The notes: generated by a model from the letters alone, not told the origin. 64,000 nt of DNA from Enhydrobacter aerosaccus (GCA_903832005.1 CAIKZO010000031.1:1-64000), one strand, 5' to 3'. Counted from the stretch's first letter, positions 17,897-27,178 are shown. Made by a program: numbers and translations.

Positions 17897-19585
17897 TCAA
17901 GCGGCTTTCTTCACCATCTCGTCCCGCAGCTCGCGCCGCAGGATCTTGCCCACGTTGGTCTTGGGCAGCACCGACCGGAACTCGATGTGCTTCGGCCGCT
18001 TGTAGCCGGTGAACTCCTTGGCGCAGAACGCCTTCACCGCCTCGAGCGTGAGGGCCGGGTCCTTCTTCACGATGAACAGCATGACCGCCTCGCCCGACTT
18101 CTCGTCGGGGACGCCGATCGCGGCACACTCGAGCACGCCCGGTAACCCCGAGACCACCGCTTCGATTTCGTTGGGGAAAACCTTGAAGCCCGAGACGACG
18201 ATCATGTCCTTCTTTCGATCGACGATCTTCACATAGCCCTCGGCATCCATCACGCCGATGTCGCCCGACTTGAAGAAGCCGTCGGGCGTCATGACCTTCG
18301 CCGTCTCGTCGGGACGCTGCCAGTAGTCGCGCATCACCTGCGGCCCCTTGATCGCGATCTCGCCCGATTGGCCGAGCGCCACCTCGTTTCCGTCGTCGTC
18401 GAGGATGCGGATCTCGACGTTGGGCATCGGCAAGCCGATCGAGCCGGTATAGGCCTCGGAGTCGGTGGGGTTGCAGGTGACGCCGGCAGAGGTCTCGCTG
18501 AGCCCATAGCCTTCGACGATCGGGCAGCCGGTGATGGCCAGCCAGTTCTTGGCCACGACCTCCTGCACCGCCATGCCGCCGCCGTTGGTGATGGCGAGGC
18601 CGGAGAAGTCGAGCTTGCCGAAGTCGGGCCGGTGGGCGAGACCGTTGAACAGCGTGTTCACACCCGGGAAGATGTTGATGCGATGCTTGGCCAGCGTCTC
18701 GATCGTGCCCTTCAGGTCGCGCGGATCGGGGATCAGGATGTTGAGCGCGCCGGTGCGCATGCCGAGCAGGCCGCAGGTGACGAACGCGAAGACGTGATAG
18801 AGCGGCAGCGCGCAAACGATGGTGGCCTGCCCATCGATCTTCTTGCGCTTGAGGCCGGGCTGCATCCACGCCTCGGACGCCAGCAGGTTGGCGACCAAGG
18901 TGTGATGCAGCAGAGTCGCGCCCTTGGCGACGCCGGTCGTGCCGCCGGTGTATTGCAGCACCGCGACGTCGTCCGGACCGAGGTCGGGCCGGTCGAGCTT
19001 CATGGTGCGGCCCGAAGCGATCGCATCCTTGAATTTGAAATGGCCCGGCAGCGCATAGGGCTTCACCAGCTTGCGCACCCGGCGGACGACGAAGTCGACG
19101 ATCAGCCCTTTGGGGAATCCTAAAAGGTCTCCCATCGCCCCCACGATCACGTGCTTCACGGCCGTTCCCGCGATCGCCTGCTCGAGCGTCGAGGCGAAGT
19201 TCTCCAGCACGATCACCGCCTCGGCGCCGGAGTCCTTCAGCTGATGCTCGAGCTCGCGCGCGGTGTAGAGCGGGTTCACGTTGACGGCGATGAAACCCGC
19301 GCGCAGCACAGCCGCGATCGCCACGGGATACTGCAGCACGTTCGGCATCATGATGCCGACCCGCGCGCCGCGCTTCAGGCCCCTGCCCTGCAGCCAGGCC
19401 GCGAGCGCGCGCGACAGCGCGTCGAGTTCGCCGAACGTCAGCGCCTTGTCCATGCAGACATAGGCCCTGGCGTCGCGGTACTTGGCAAAGCTCTCCTCGA
19501 CCAGCGCCACGACGCTGGGGTAGAGCGACGGGTCGATGTCCGCCGGGACTCCCGGCGGGTAGTTCTTGAGCCAGAAACGGTCCAC
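17897..19585 (-). CDS. Long-chain fatty-acid--CoA ligase (FadD-like)
   Basis: A 562-residue ANL-superfamily adenylate-forming ligase. The AMP/ATP loop YTGGTTGVAKGA near residue 215, the GYGLSETSAGV motif, the GEIAIKGPQVM block, SGDIGVMDAEGYVKIVDRKKD hinge and the final catalytic lysine in KTNVGKILRREL are all present. Length and the CMDKALTFGELD start agree with FadD. It activates fatty acids to acyl-CoA for beta-oxidation or lipid synthesis at the inner membrane. The phasin gene is immediately upstream on the same strand (42 bp), linking it to acyl-CoA and polyhydroxyalkanoate metabolism. Confidence 0.93.
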   Translation of the reverse strand: MDRFWLKNYPPGVPADIDPSLYPSVVALVEESFAKYRDARAYVCMDKALTFGELDALSRALAAWLQGRGLKRGARVGIMMPNVLQYPVAIAAVLRAGFIAVNVNPLYTARELEHQLKDSGAEAVIVLENFASTLEQAIAGTAVKHVIVGAMGDLLGFPKGLIVDFVVRRVRKLVKPYALPGHFKFKDAIASGRTMKLDRPDLGPDDVAVLQYTGGTTGVAKGATLLHHTLVANLLASEAWMQPGLKRKKIDGQATIVCALPLYHVFAFVTCGLLGMRTGALNILIPDPRDLKGTIETLAKHRINIFPGVNTLFNGLAHRPDFGKLDFSGLAITNGGGMAVQEVVAKNWLAITGCPIVEGYGLSETSAGVTCNPTDSEAYTGSIGLPMPNVEIRILDDDGNEVALGQSGEIAIKGPQVMRDYWQRPDETAKVMTPDGFFKSGDIGVMDAEGYVKIVDRKKDMIVVSGFKVFPNEIEAVVSGLPGVLECAAIGVPDEKSGEAVMLFIVKKDPALTLEAVKAFCAKEFTGYKRPKHIEFRSVLPKTNVGKILRRELRDEMVKKAA

Positions 19586-19627
19586 GGCGCTCTCCTGATC
19601 GGACCGTATCCTAGCCGAGATCGCGGC

Positions 19628-20050
19628 CTACTTCTTCTCGATGCCCGAGCGGATCTCGTCGAGCGATTCCTTCATCCGCTCGTGCACGATCGACAGTGCC
19701 TCGCCGGCCGATTTCTTGGTGAGTTCGGCGATGTCGCGCGTGTTGGCGATCGCGGCCTCCATCGCCCTCTTGGCGTAGTCGGCATGCTTGGCCGCCGCAT
19801 CGTGCGCCGACGCGCCGGGCTGATATTCCTTGGCCAGCGCCGTGATGTCCTTGACCGCTTCCTCGAAGATCTCGCGCTGCTTGCGGGCGATCTCCTGCGC
19901 GCCGCTCGCCGCGGCCTGCCAGGAGCGCGTCATGGCATCCAGGTTCTTCTGGTGATGTTCCATGATCTTGCCCATGTCGAAGGACGGAACGTTGAGCTGT
20001 TCGCCCATCGTCTTGAACATGTCGGTGAAAGGCTTGGTAGGGTCGGACAT
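19628..20050 (-). CDS. Phasin family protein
   Basis: A 140-residue, highly helical protein without a signal peptide. KPFTDMFKTMG at the start, AMTRSWQAAASGAQEIARKQ in the middle and ELTKKSAGEALSIVHERM near the end match the phasin_2 helix pattern of proteins that coat polyhydroxyalkanoate granules. ATG at 20050 is preceded by a perfect AGGAGG. No PHA synthase is present in the window. The gene lies in front of the acyl-CoA ligase in the same direction. Confidence 0.85.
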   Translation of the reverse strand: MSDPTKPFTDMFKTMGEQLNVPSFDMGKIMEHHQKNLDAMTRSWQAAASGAQEIARKQREIFEEAVKDITALAKEYQPGASAHDAAAKHADYAKRAMEAAIANTRDIAELTKKSAGEALSIVHERMKESLDEIRSGIEKK

Positions 20051-20152
20051 TCGAACCTCCTGTTGAGTGCGGACCAAGCTTCAACCCCTGATCGTCCGCG
20101 TGCAAGGCCAATCCGGCAGGCGGTCGATCATGGCATTATTGAAACGGATATG

Positions 20153-20183
20153 TTGCAGGCAGCATTGCTCCGTCGGCTATAAT
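20153..20183 (+). promoter_or_regulatory. Candidate promoter for the 3-hydroxyisobutyrate-dehydrogenase-like gene
   Basis: A perfect TATAAT (20178-20183) lies 31 bases before the ATG at 20215. TTGCAG (20153-20158) is a possible -35 element at a long 19-base spacing. Strength unproven. Confidence 0.4.
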
Positions 20184-20214
20184 CCGGTCAACGCAAAGCC
20201 ACAGGAGGAACGCA

Positions 20215-21105
20215 ATGAAGGTCGGATATATCGGTGTCGGCAACATGGGCGGTCCCATGTGTCGCAACCTCATCAAGAAGAGCAACCACGCGGTCACTGT
20301 GTTCGACCTGAACCCGGCCGCGGTGAAGACCTGCACCGATCTCGGCGCCACGGCCGGCAAATCGATCGCCGACGTGACCCGCGATGCCGACGTGGTCATG
20401 ACATCGCTGCCCATGCCCCGCGACGTCGAGGCCGTGACTTTGGGCGACAACGGCATCCTGGCCACCCTCGCCAAGGGCAAGACCTATATCGACCTCTCGA
20501 CCAACGCGCCGTCGATGGTGAAGAAGATCGGCGCCGCCATGGCCGCCAAGGGCATCACAATGCTCGACGCCCCGGTGAGCGGCGGCACGGTGGGCGCGGA
20601 AGCCGCGACCATCGCAATCATGGTGGGCGGCGACAAGAAGGCCTTCGACGATGCCCTGCCGGTGCTGCAGTCGTTCAGCGCCAACGTGATCTACATGGGA
20701 GCCCTCGGCAGCGGCACCGTGGCCAAGCTCTGCAACAACATGATGGCCTTCTGCAATGCCGCTGCGGCGTCGGAAGCCCTGATGCTGGGTGTCACCGCCG
20801 GCCTCGATCCGGCCAAGCTCGTGCAGGTGATCGCAAGCTCCAGCGGCAATTCCAGCATCTTCAAGCCGTTCTCCGAGCGTGCGCTGTCGGGCAAGTTCTC
20901 GCCGCCCTCCTTCGCGCTCAACCTCGCGCACAAGGATCTGCATCTGGCGATGGAGCTCGCCGACGAACTCGACGTGCCGCTGCCCTTGGGCTCGGCCACG
21001 CACAACCTCCAGCGCATGGCCCGCAAGATGGGCATGGGCAACAACGACAGCTCGACGATCCTGCAGGTCTACGAGAAGACCCTGGGCAAGACCGTCAAAC
21101 CATGA
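20215..21105 (+). CDS. NAD(P)-dependent 3-hydroxyisobutyrate-dehydrogenase-like oxidoreductase
   Basis: A 296-residue beta-hydroxyacid dehydrogenase. The Rossmann motif GVGNMG (7-12) starts the protein, followed by VFDLNP, the substrate motif DAPVSGGTVGAE near 118-129 and the catalytic-lysine helix GTVAKLCNNMM near 170. The family oxidises or reduces short beta-hydroxyacids (3-hydroxyisobutyrate, tartronate semialdehyde, succinic semialdehyde); which one applies cannot be told. AGGAGG precedes the ATG. The end overlaps the GST gene tail to tail by 11 bp. Cytosolic. Confidence 0.9.
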   Translation: MKVGYIGVGNMGGPMCRNLIKKSNHAVTVFDLNPAAVKTCTDLGATAGKSIADVTRDADVVMTSLPMPRDVEAVTLGDNGILATLAKGKTYIDLSTNAPSMVKKIGAAMAAKGITMLDAPVSGGTVGAEAATIAIMVGGDKKAFDDALPVLQSFSANVIYMGALGSGTVAKLCNNMMAFCNAAAASEALMLGVTAGLDPAKLVQVIASSSGNSSIFKPFSERALSGKFSPPSFALNLAHKDLHLAMELADELDVPLPLGSATHNLQRMARKMGMGNNDSSTILQVYEKTLGKTVKP

Positions 21106-21760
21106 GTTGAAGGAACGGCGGCAACGGGCGGCCCTGCGACAGCAGGTAGCGGCTCATCGCGCCTGCCACTTTTGCCACCGGCGGCCGGGCACTCATCCGG
21201 TCGCGCCATGCCCGCAGCCGTGGATGGACGCCGGTCATCGGCACACCCCAGCGCTCGCCGAACAGCTGGGCCATGTAGAGTGTGATGTCGGCATAGGAGA
21301 AGTCGTCGCCCGCGAGCCACGTCCGCGCGCCCAGTGTCCGCTCCACGTCGTCGTAGACGGCGCCCGCGGCCGCGCGCGCGGTGACGGCAGCGGAATCGTC
21401 CGGCGTCTGCGCCAACCTCATCAGCTGCACGATCGGCGGGAAGTAGATCTCGTCCATTACGTGCTCGAGCAACCGGGCGCGCGCCTTCGCCCCGGGCTCC
21501 GACGGCCACAGCGCCGGCGTCGGCTTGATCGTTTCGAGATACTCGAAGATCTGCGTCGAATCGAAGATCTCGAGATCGCCGTCGATCAGCACCGGCACCT
21601 GCTGCTTGGGATTGATGCGCGCGACGTCGGGATGCTTGGGCTGGTAGAGCGTCTTCATCTCGAACGGCACCATGACCAGGTCGAAGTCGATGCCTTTCTC
21701 ATGCAGCGCGATCTCGGCCTTGGCGCCGAACATGCTGAGCGGACCGGAGTAGAGTTTCAT
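21095..21760 (-). CDS. Glutathione S-transferase family protein
   Basis: A 221-residue GST: N-terminal thioredoxin fold (MKLYSGPLSMFGAKAEIAL; the NPKQQVPVLIDGD cis-proline loop; FDSTQIFEYLE for the glutathione gamma-glutamyl contact) and an all-helical C-terminal domain with FSYADITLYMAQ, the N-capping box. Ser or Tyr near residues 4-9 could be catalytic. It may detoxify electrophiles or perform a specific catabolic step. It lies 16 bp after the S9-family gene on the same strand and probably shares its transcript. Confidence 0.9.
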   Translation of the reverse strand: MKLYSGPLSMFGAKAEIALHEKGIDFDLVMVPFEMKTLYQPKHPDVARINPKQQVPVLIDGDLEIFDSTQIFEYLETIKPTPALWPSEPGAKARARLLEHVMDEIYFPPIVQLMRLAQTPDDSAAVTARAAAGAVYDDVERTLGARTWLAGDDFSYADITLYMAQLFGERWGVPMTGVHPRLRAWRDRMSARPPVAKVAGAMSRYLLSQGRPLPPFLQLMV

Positions 21761-21776
21761 GAGCCCGTCGGACGGC

Positions 21777-23777
21777 TCAGCCCAGGCCCTTGATCAACCC
21801 GCGGCCGGTGCGGAACTCGATGCTCGACCCGGTGAAGGCATCGCCCAGGGGCTCCGCCTGGCCGCCCAGATATTGCGCAAGGAAGGCTTCGGTCGCGGCG
21901 GCGAAGGCGACACGATTCTGGACGCGCCCCAGCGCGTGGCCCTCGTCGGCGAAGGTTGCGTAGGTAACGAAGGCCTTGCGCTTCTGCAGCGCCGCCACGT
22001 ACTCGTCCGACTGCGCGATCGGCACGCGGACATTGTTGGCGCCATGGCCGATCAGGACGGGGCACTTCACCCGATCGACGTAGGACAGCGGCGACCGCGA
22101 CGCCAGGAACGTGCGGCCGGCCTCGCTCGAACCATCCGCACCCAGCCGTACGCGAAGCGACGGCAGCGATGGCTTCCAGTACTCGGGAATCTTCTCGGCA
22201 TAGGCCACCAGGTTCGTCATGCCCCCGAGGGAGATCGCGCAGGCAAAGCGGTCGGGCGTCACGCCCGCACCGATCAGCGCCGAGTAGCCACCGTATCCGG
22301 TCCCGCAGATCGCAACGCGCAGCTCTTGCGCGATACGCTCGTTGGTCGCCCACTCGAACGCATCGAGCAGGTCGCTCTGCATCTTGTCGGCCCACTCGCC
22401 GTCGCCGGCATTCGCGATCTTCTTTCCGAGACCGATCGAGCCGCGATAGTTGACGCTCAGTACGTTGTAGCCGCGATTCGCGAGCCACTGATGCGTGGCG
22501 CTGAAGTCGGGATAGTCGCGCGCCCACGGCCCGTCATGTACGAGGATCACCAGCGGACCGGGCTGCCCGACATCGAGACCGACGCCGCGCGTCAGGTAGC
22601 TGACCAGCCGCAGGTCGCCGCGCGTCGGAATGACGACCGGCTCCATCTTCACCAGCTTCGTGCCGTCGAGCGCCACACGACTCGAGAACAGGGGCGTCGT
22701 CGTGCGATCGCTGCGGCGGTAATGGAAGTAGCGCCCGGGCTTCGCCGACGGCTCGGCGTAGACGATCCAGTTGGCGCGATCGTCCGACAGGTTGAACTTC
22801 ACGATATCGCCGTCGATCGACGCCTGCTGGCGATCCATATCGGGCGCCGCCGCCGGATCCAGCGAGTACCAGCGCCGACGCGTGTAGGTGAGCGCCGCCG
22901 CGATCGGCCTGCGGGTCACCGGATCGACCACGAGCTGGTTGAAATCGGCCGACCGGTTGTCGACGAGGATGCGCGGCTCGCCGTCTGGCAGGGCCTGCCC
23001 CAGCACGGCCGCGCTGTCGCGTCCCTTGGCGTCGAACCAGTAGAGCTGCTTGTCGTCGTCGGAGATACCGGCGAGTTCGGTCGTGTAGCGCTCGTCGATG
23101 CCGATGCTGCGAAACACCGAACCTGCACCCGGGCCGAACGTCTTCACGATGTCGACGCCGCCGCCGCTGCGGTAGCGCAGGCCGTACAACACGTGGAACT
23201 GGGAGTTGGTGTAGAGCCGGACGAATTCGTCGTTCTTGAAGGCCAGCGTCCGCTCGCCCGTCGCGGCGTTGACGCGATAGAGGTCGAAGAAGCGCTTGTC
23301 GCGCTGGTTGTCACCGATCAGCAGATCGCCGGGGAAGCGCGGCGACACCTCCTGCACAAACGATCGCACGCCGGGTCCCGGCGAAAGCTCCTTGATCTCT
23401 CCGCTCTCGACATCGACGCTGAACGTCTGCCAGTTCTCGTCACCACCCTTGTCGCGGCAGAACGCGATGTGCCGACTGTCGCCGACCCAGCAGAACCCGT
23501 TCATGACGTCGCGGTCGGTGGCCTTGCTGAGCGCCTTGCCGGCCTTCGGGTCGGAAAGCGGCGCCACCCAGACGTTCTGTATGCCGTCGAGCGGTCCCAA
23601 GTAGGCGATGCGGCTGCCGTCGGGACTAACCGTGGTCGCGCCATAGTCGAGCGCGGAAAAGAACGCGCGACGCGGGATCATCTCGCCGGGCGGCGGAGCA
23701 GCGGTTGCGTTGCGCGCGAAGACGGCAACGCCGCCCGCGAGCACGAAGCCGCGCCTTCCGAAGCCAGATCCCGGCAT
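21777..23777 (-). CDS. S9 prolyl-oligopeptidase-family protein lacking catalytic Ser and Asp
   Basis: A 666-residue protein with an N-terminal signal peptide (VLAGGVAVFARNATA, residues 10-27 or so), a beta-propeller and a C-terminal alpha/beta-hydrolase domain as in S9 acyl-aminoacyl peptidases. At the nucleophile elbow the usual GxSYGG reads GTGYGG with Gly494 (codon GGA) in place of Ser. The acid position in the GANNVRVP loop is Asn582 instead of Asp; His614 in DEGHALGR is kept. The spacing 494-582-614 fits S9 geometry, so the alignment is firm. Two of three triad residues are therefore missing and peptidase activity is not expected; it may be a binding protein. Probably periplasmic. The frame is intact, arguing against a decaying gene. 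Confidence 0.85.
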   Translation of the reverse strand: MPGSGFGRRGFVLAGGVAVFARNATAAPPPGEMIPRRAFFSALDYGATTVSPDGSRIAYLGPLDGIQNVWVAPLSDPKAGKALSKATDRDVMNGFCWVGDSRHIAFCRDKGGDENWQTFSVDVESGEIKELSPGPGVRSFVQEVSPRFPGDLLIGDNQRDKRFFDLYRVNAATGERTLAFKNDEFVRLYTNSQFHVLYGLRYRSGGGVDIVKTFGPGAGSVFRSIGIDERYTTELAGISDDDKQLYWFDAKGRDSAAVLGQALPDGEPRILVDNRSADFNQLVVDPVTRRPIAAALTYTRRRWYSLDPAAAPDMDRQQASIDGDIVKFNLSDDRANWIVYAEPSAKPGRYFHYRRSDRTTTPLFSSRVALDGTKLVKMEPVVIPTRGDLRLVSYLTRGVGLDVGQPGPLVILVHDGPWARDYPDFSATHQWLANRGYNVLSVNYRGSIGLGKKIANAGDGEWADKMQSDLLDAFEWATNERIAQELRVAICGTGYGGYSALIGAGVTPDRFACAISLGGMTNLVAYAEKIPEYWKPSLPSLRVRLGADGSSEAGRTFLASRSPLSYVDRVKCPVLIGHGANNVRVPIAQSDEYVAALQKRKAFVTYATFADEGHALGRVQNRVAFAAATEAFLAQYLGGQAEPLGDAFTGSSIEFRTGRGLIKGLG

Positions 23778-23813
23778 TACGCCAAAACTCCCATGAGTCG
23801 CAGGGCGTCTCTA

Positions 23814-25097
23814 TCACATCAGGACGAACATCGCGACTGCCGCGACAGCCATCATCGCCGTCGCCCCCCAGCCGAACACCCGCTGGCCTACAGTCGCCAC
23901 GAAGTCACCCATCTGCTTGGCGTTCGATCCCACGATCATGAGGGCAATCATCACGGGTACGACGATCACGCCGTTCACCACCGCGCTCCAGAACAGCGCC
24001 TTGATCGGGTCGAGCGGCGACAGGTCGACGGCGATGCCCAGCACGATCCCGGCGCAGATCACTCCGTAGAAGCCGCGCGCCTCGCGCCAGGATCGCTCGA
24101 GGCCAGTGGTCCAGCCGAACACCTCGCCCGCCGCGTAGGCCGACGCCCCGGCCAGGACCGGCACGGCCAGCAGGCCGGTGCCGATGATGCCGAGGCTGAA
24201 CAGGAAGAACGCGGCCTGCCCCGCGATCGGCTTGAGCGCTGCGGCGGCCTGTTCGGTCGACTGGATGTCGGTGTGGCCATTCGCGTGCAGGGTGATGGCC
24301 GTCGTCAGCATGATGAAGAAGGCGACGAGATTGGACGCGCCCATGCCGAGCCATGTCTCCCAGCCGATGCGGTTCAGCTCGCGCGACGCCTGCTCCGGCT
24401 TCTCGATCAGCGGGCCCGCATCGTCGTCGGCTTCCTCTTCCTCGACCTCCTGCGCGGTCTGCCAGAAGAAGAGATACGGACTGATCGTCGTGCCGAAGAT
24501 CGCGACGATCAAGGTGAGCGTGTCGCCGCTCATGTCGAACTTGGGAAGCACGGCGCCCTTCGCCACCTGCAACCAGTCGATATGCACCGTGAAGACGATG
24601 CCGACGTAGGCGAACAACGAGAAGGTCAGCCACTTCAGGACGCCGACGTAGCGATGATAGGGAATGAACACGACCGCGGCGAGGGAGGCCAAGGCGAAGA
24701 CCACGGTGAAGCCATGCCGCCCGCCGCCGACCAGCATTCCCGCCGCGGCGCCCATCGCCGAGACGTCGGCGCCGATGTTGATCGTGTTGGCGATGAACAG
24801 CAGCAGGACCAACCCTTGCACCACCCACCGCGGGAACACTGCCAGCATGTTGGTCGCCAGCCCCTTGCCGGTGACGCGGCCAATGCGGGCGCTGATCGAC
24901 TGGACGGCGACCATCATCGGCCAGGTGATGACGATCGTCCAAAGCAGCCCGAAGCCAGTCTGGGCGCCGGCCTGCGAATAGGTGGCGATGCCACTCGGGT
25001 CGTCATCGGCAGCACCAGTGATGATGCCGGGGCCGATGCGTTGCGCGAGCGAGACCTTGCTCTTCGATGCGTCGGCCTTCTTAGCCTGGGAAGCCAT
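23814..25097 (-). CDS. Nramp-like divalent metal transporter
   Basis: A 427-residue polytopic membrane protein (about 11 segments) of the Nramp/LeuT fold. TM1 carries DDDPSGIATYSQAG in place of the classical DPGN, and the TM6 region reads TTISPYLFFWQ, with no MPH motif. An acidic loop (EVEEEEADDDAG) follows TM6. These changes in the metal site are seen in Nramp-related proteins whose cation preference differs from Mn/Fe, including Mg-transporting relatives, so the ion is uncertain. It overlaps the 3' end of nadE by 17 bp on the same strand, implying translational coupling. Confidence 0.85.
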   Translation of the reverse strand: MASQAKKADASKSKVSLAQRIGPGIITGAADDDPSGIATYSQAGAQTGFGLLWTIVITWPMMVAVQSISARIGRVTGKGLATNMLAVFPRWVVQGLVLLLFIANTINIGADVSAMGAAAGMLVGGGRHGFTVVFALASLAAVVFIPYHRYVGVLKWLTFSLFAYVGIVFTVHIDWLQVAKGAVLPKFDMSGDTLTLIVAIFGTTISPYLFFWQTAQEVEEEEADDDAGPLIEKPEQASRELNRIGWETWLGMGASNLVAFFIMLTTAITLHANGHTDIQSTEQAAAALKPIAGQAAFFLFSLGIIGTGLLAVPVLAGASAYAAGEVFGWTTGLERSWREARGFYGVICAGIVLGIAVDLSPLDPIKALFWSAVVNGVIVVPVMIALMIVGSNAKQMGDFVATVGQRVFGWGATAMMAVAAVAMFVLM

Positions 25098-26736
25098 TGA
25101 CGATGGGATAGCGGCGCTCCTTGCTGATCGCCCGTGACGTGATCTTCACGCCAGGCGGGGCCTGGCGACGTTTGTATTCCGCAGCTTCGAGCAAACGCCA
25201 GATGCGTTTGACGGTTGCACCGTCGAACCCTTCTTTCATCAACTCTTCCGCCGACAGATCGCGCTCGATCAATCCGCGCAGGATGGCGTCGAGCGTCGGA
25301 TACGGCGGCAGTGAATCCTCGTCCTTCTGGTCCGGACGCAGTTCAGCCGACGGCGGCTTGGTGATGATGCGATCGGGAATCACCACACCTTTGTTTCCCA
25401 TCGCACCCTCCGGGAAGTGCGCGTTCCGCCACTTGCAGAGTTCGAACACCGTCGTCTTGTAGACGTCCTTCAACACATTGAAGCCGCCGCACATGTCGCC
25501 GTAGAGCGTGGCGTAACCCATCGCCATCTCGGACTTGTTGCCGGTCGTCACCACCATGCCGCCCAGCTTGTTCGACACCGCCATCAAGGTGACGCCGCGC
25601 GCGCGGCTCTGGATGTTCTCTTCGGTGACGTCTTCCTTGCGGTTGCCGAACAGCGGCAGCAGCATCTTACGGAAGGCCTCCATCGCGGGCTCGATGCTGA
25701 TGATCTCGTACTGAAGGCCCATCGCTTCGGCGCAGGCTTTGGCATCCTCGAGCGAATGCGCGCTGGTGTACGGCGACGGCATCATGATCGTGCGCACGCG
25801 CGACGGCCCCAGCGCATCGGCGGCGACGGCGGCCGTCAGCGCCGAATCGACACCACCCGACAGGCCGATCACCACCGACGGGAACCCCGTCTTGTTCACA
25901 TAGTCGCGCAGGCCCAGCATCATCGCCTGGTAAATCGATTCGATGTCACTGAGCTCGGGCGCGATCGGGCCGGGCAGGCACTCCCAGCTCTTCTGGCCGC
26001 GGCGGAACTCGACCGTCGCCACCTGCTCGCGGAACGAGGCAAGCTTGGCCTTGAGCGCGCGGTCGGCGCCCAGCACGAACGAGCCGCCGTCGTAGACAAC
26101 CTCATCCTGGCCGCCCACCTGATTGACGTAGGCGAACGGCAACCCGCTCTCGACCACCCGCTGTACGCCGAGCTGCACGCGCACGTCCGTCTTGCCCGCT
26201 TCGTAGGGCGAGCCGTTGGGCACCAGTAGGATCTCGCCGCCGGTCTCGGCGATGCATTCGACGACATCGGGCGTCCACACGTCCTCGCAGATCGGCACGC
26301 CGATCCGCACGCCGTTGAACACCAGCGGCCCCGGCATCGGCCCCGGCGTGAACACGCGCTTGTCGTCGAACACACCGTAGTTCGGCAGATCGACCTTGAA
26401 GCGCTTGCCGACGATCTCGCCTTTATCGAGTGCCACGATCGCGTTGTAGAGCTTGTCGTCCTCGCGCCACGGCGTGGTAACGAACAGCGCCGGCCCGCCG
26501 TCCCTCGTGTCGGCGCGCAAGGCCTCGACCGCTTCGCGGCAGCGTTGCTGGAACGACGGCTTCAGCACCAGGTCTTCCGGGAAGTAACCCGCCAGCACCA
26601 GCTCGGAACAGACCATCAGGTCCGCGCCCTGCCTGGCCGCTTCCGCCCGCGCCGCCCTTACCTTCGCCAGGTTGCCGTCGACGTCGCCGACCTTGGGATT
26701 GAGCTGCGCGAGCGAGACCTTGAGACTGTCGCTCAT
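25081..26736 (-). CDS. nadE: Glutamine-hydrolysing NAD+ synthetase
   Basis: A 551-residue two-domain enzyme converting nicotinate adenine dinucleotide to NAD+ with ATP and glutamine. The N-terminal nitrilase-type glutaminase domain has its triad Glu45 (CSELVL), Lys114 (RFKVDLPNYG) and Cys150 (VPICEDVW). The C-terminal synthetase has the PP-loop SGGVDS at 293-298 and the TTGNKSEMAMGY motif. ATG at 26736 is chosen since the family begins with KVSLAQLNPKVGD; the frame stays open further upstream only as an overlap with the RidA gene. It lies 2 bp after ridA and overlaps the Nramp-like gene. Cytosolic. Confidence 0.95.
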   Translation of the reverse strand: MSDSLKVSLAQLNPKVGDVDGNLAKVRAARAEAARQGADLMVCSELVLAGYFPEDLVLKPSFQQRCREAVEALRADTRDGGPALFVTTPWREDDKLYNAIVALDKGEIVGKRFKVDLPNYGVFDDKRVFTPGPMPGPLVFNGVRIGVPICEDVWTPDVVECIAETGGEILLVPNGSPYEAGKTDVRVQLGVQRVVESGLPFAYVNQVGGQDEVVYDGGSFVLGADRALKAKLASFREQVATVEFRRGQKSWECLPGPIAPELSDIESIYQAMMLGLRDYVNKTGFPSVVIGLSGGVDSALTAAVAADALGPSRVRTIMMPSPYTSAHSLEDAKACAEAMGLQYEIISIEPAMEAFRKMLLPLFGNRKEDVTEENIQSRARGVTLMAVSNKLGGMVVTTGNKSEMAMGYATLYGDMCGGFNVLKDVYKTTVFELCKWRNAHFPEGAMGNKGVVIPDRIITKPPSAELRPDQKDEDSLPPYPTLDAILRGLIERDLSAEELMKEGFDGATVKRIWRLLEAAEYKRRQAPPGVKITSRAISKERRYPIVNGFPG

Positions 26737-26738
26737 GC

Positions 26739-27131
26739 TTAAGAGGGCTTGGCGGCCAGCACCTCGATCTCGACCAGCATCGCGGGATCGGCGAGGCCCT
26801 GCACGATCAGCAGGGTGGACGACGGATAGGGCTCCGCGGTGATGACGGCGTCGCGGGCGACGCGCGAGGCCGGGATGAAGCGGCTGTCGGTCAGGAACGT
26901 CGTCATCTTGACGATATCCTTGTAGCCCATGCCACCGGCCTTCAGGACTTCGCCGATGTTCTTCCAGACCTGCTCGCACTGGGCCTCGATCCCCGGCGCC
27001 AGCTTGCCGTCCGGCGCGGTGCCGACCTGGCCCGAGACGAAGAGCAGTTGCGTGCCCGCCGGCACTTCGGCCGCGAGACTGTATTTGCCGGAAAAGGACA
27101 CCGACTTCGGATTGAGGAACTTGATGGCCAT
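26739..27131 (-). CDS. RidA family protein
   Basis: A 130-residue YjgF/YER057c/UK114 (RidA) protein. [19 protein letters not shown], the [19 protein letters not shown] helix-strand and the C-terminal [13 protein letters not shown] segment are typical. True RidA enzymes use an arginine near residue 105 to hydrolyse reactive enamines and imines; here the corresponding region reads [16 protein letters not shown], without the Arg of the usual PARxxV motif, so imine deaminase activity is doubtful and it belongs to an Rid subfamily of unclear role. It is the first gene of ridA-nadE-Nramp and diverges from trmFO. Confidence 0.85.
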   Translation of the reverse strand: MAIKFLNPKSVSFSGKYSLAAEVPAGTQLLFVSGQVGTAPDGKLAPGIEAQCEQVWKNIGEVLKAGGMGYKDIVKMTTFLTDSRFIPASRVARDAVITAEPYPSSTLLIVQGLADPAMLVEIEVLAAKPS

Positions 27132-27178
27132 TGGTGGCTCTCCCATGTAAGGAGGCGCACGGTTTCAGGTCGGGGTAC

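Noticed and set aside
21759..25100. Plus-strand open frame of 1113 codons opposite the S9-family and Nramp-like genes
   Set aside because: No domain or membrane pattern and a strongly biased amino-acid make-up. Both genes on the other strand are well supported.
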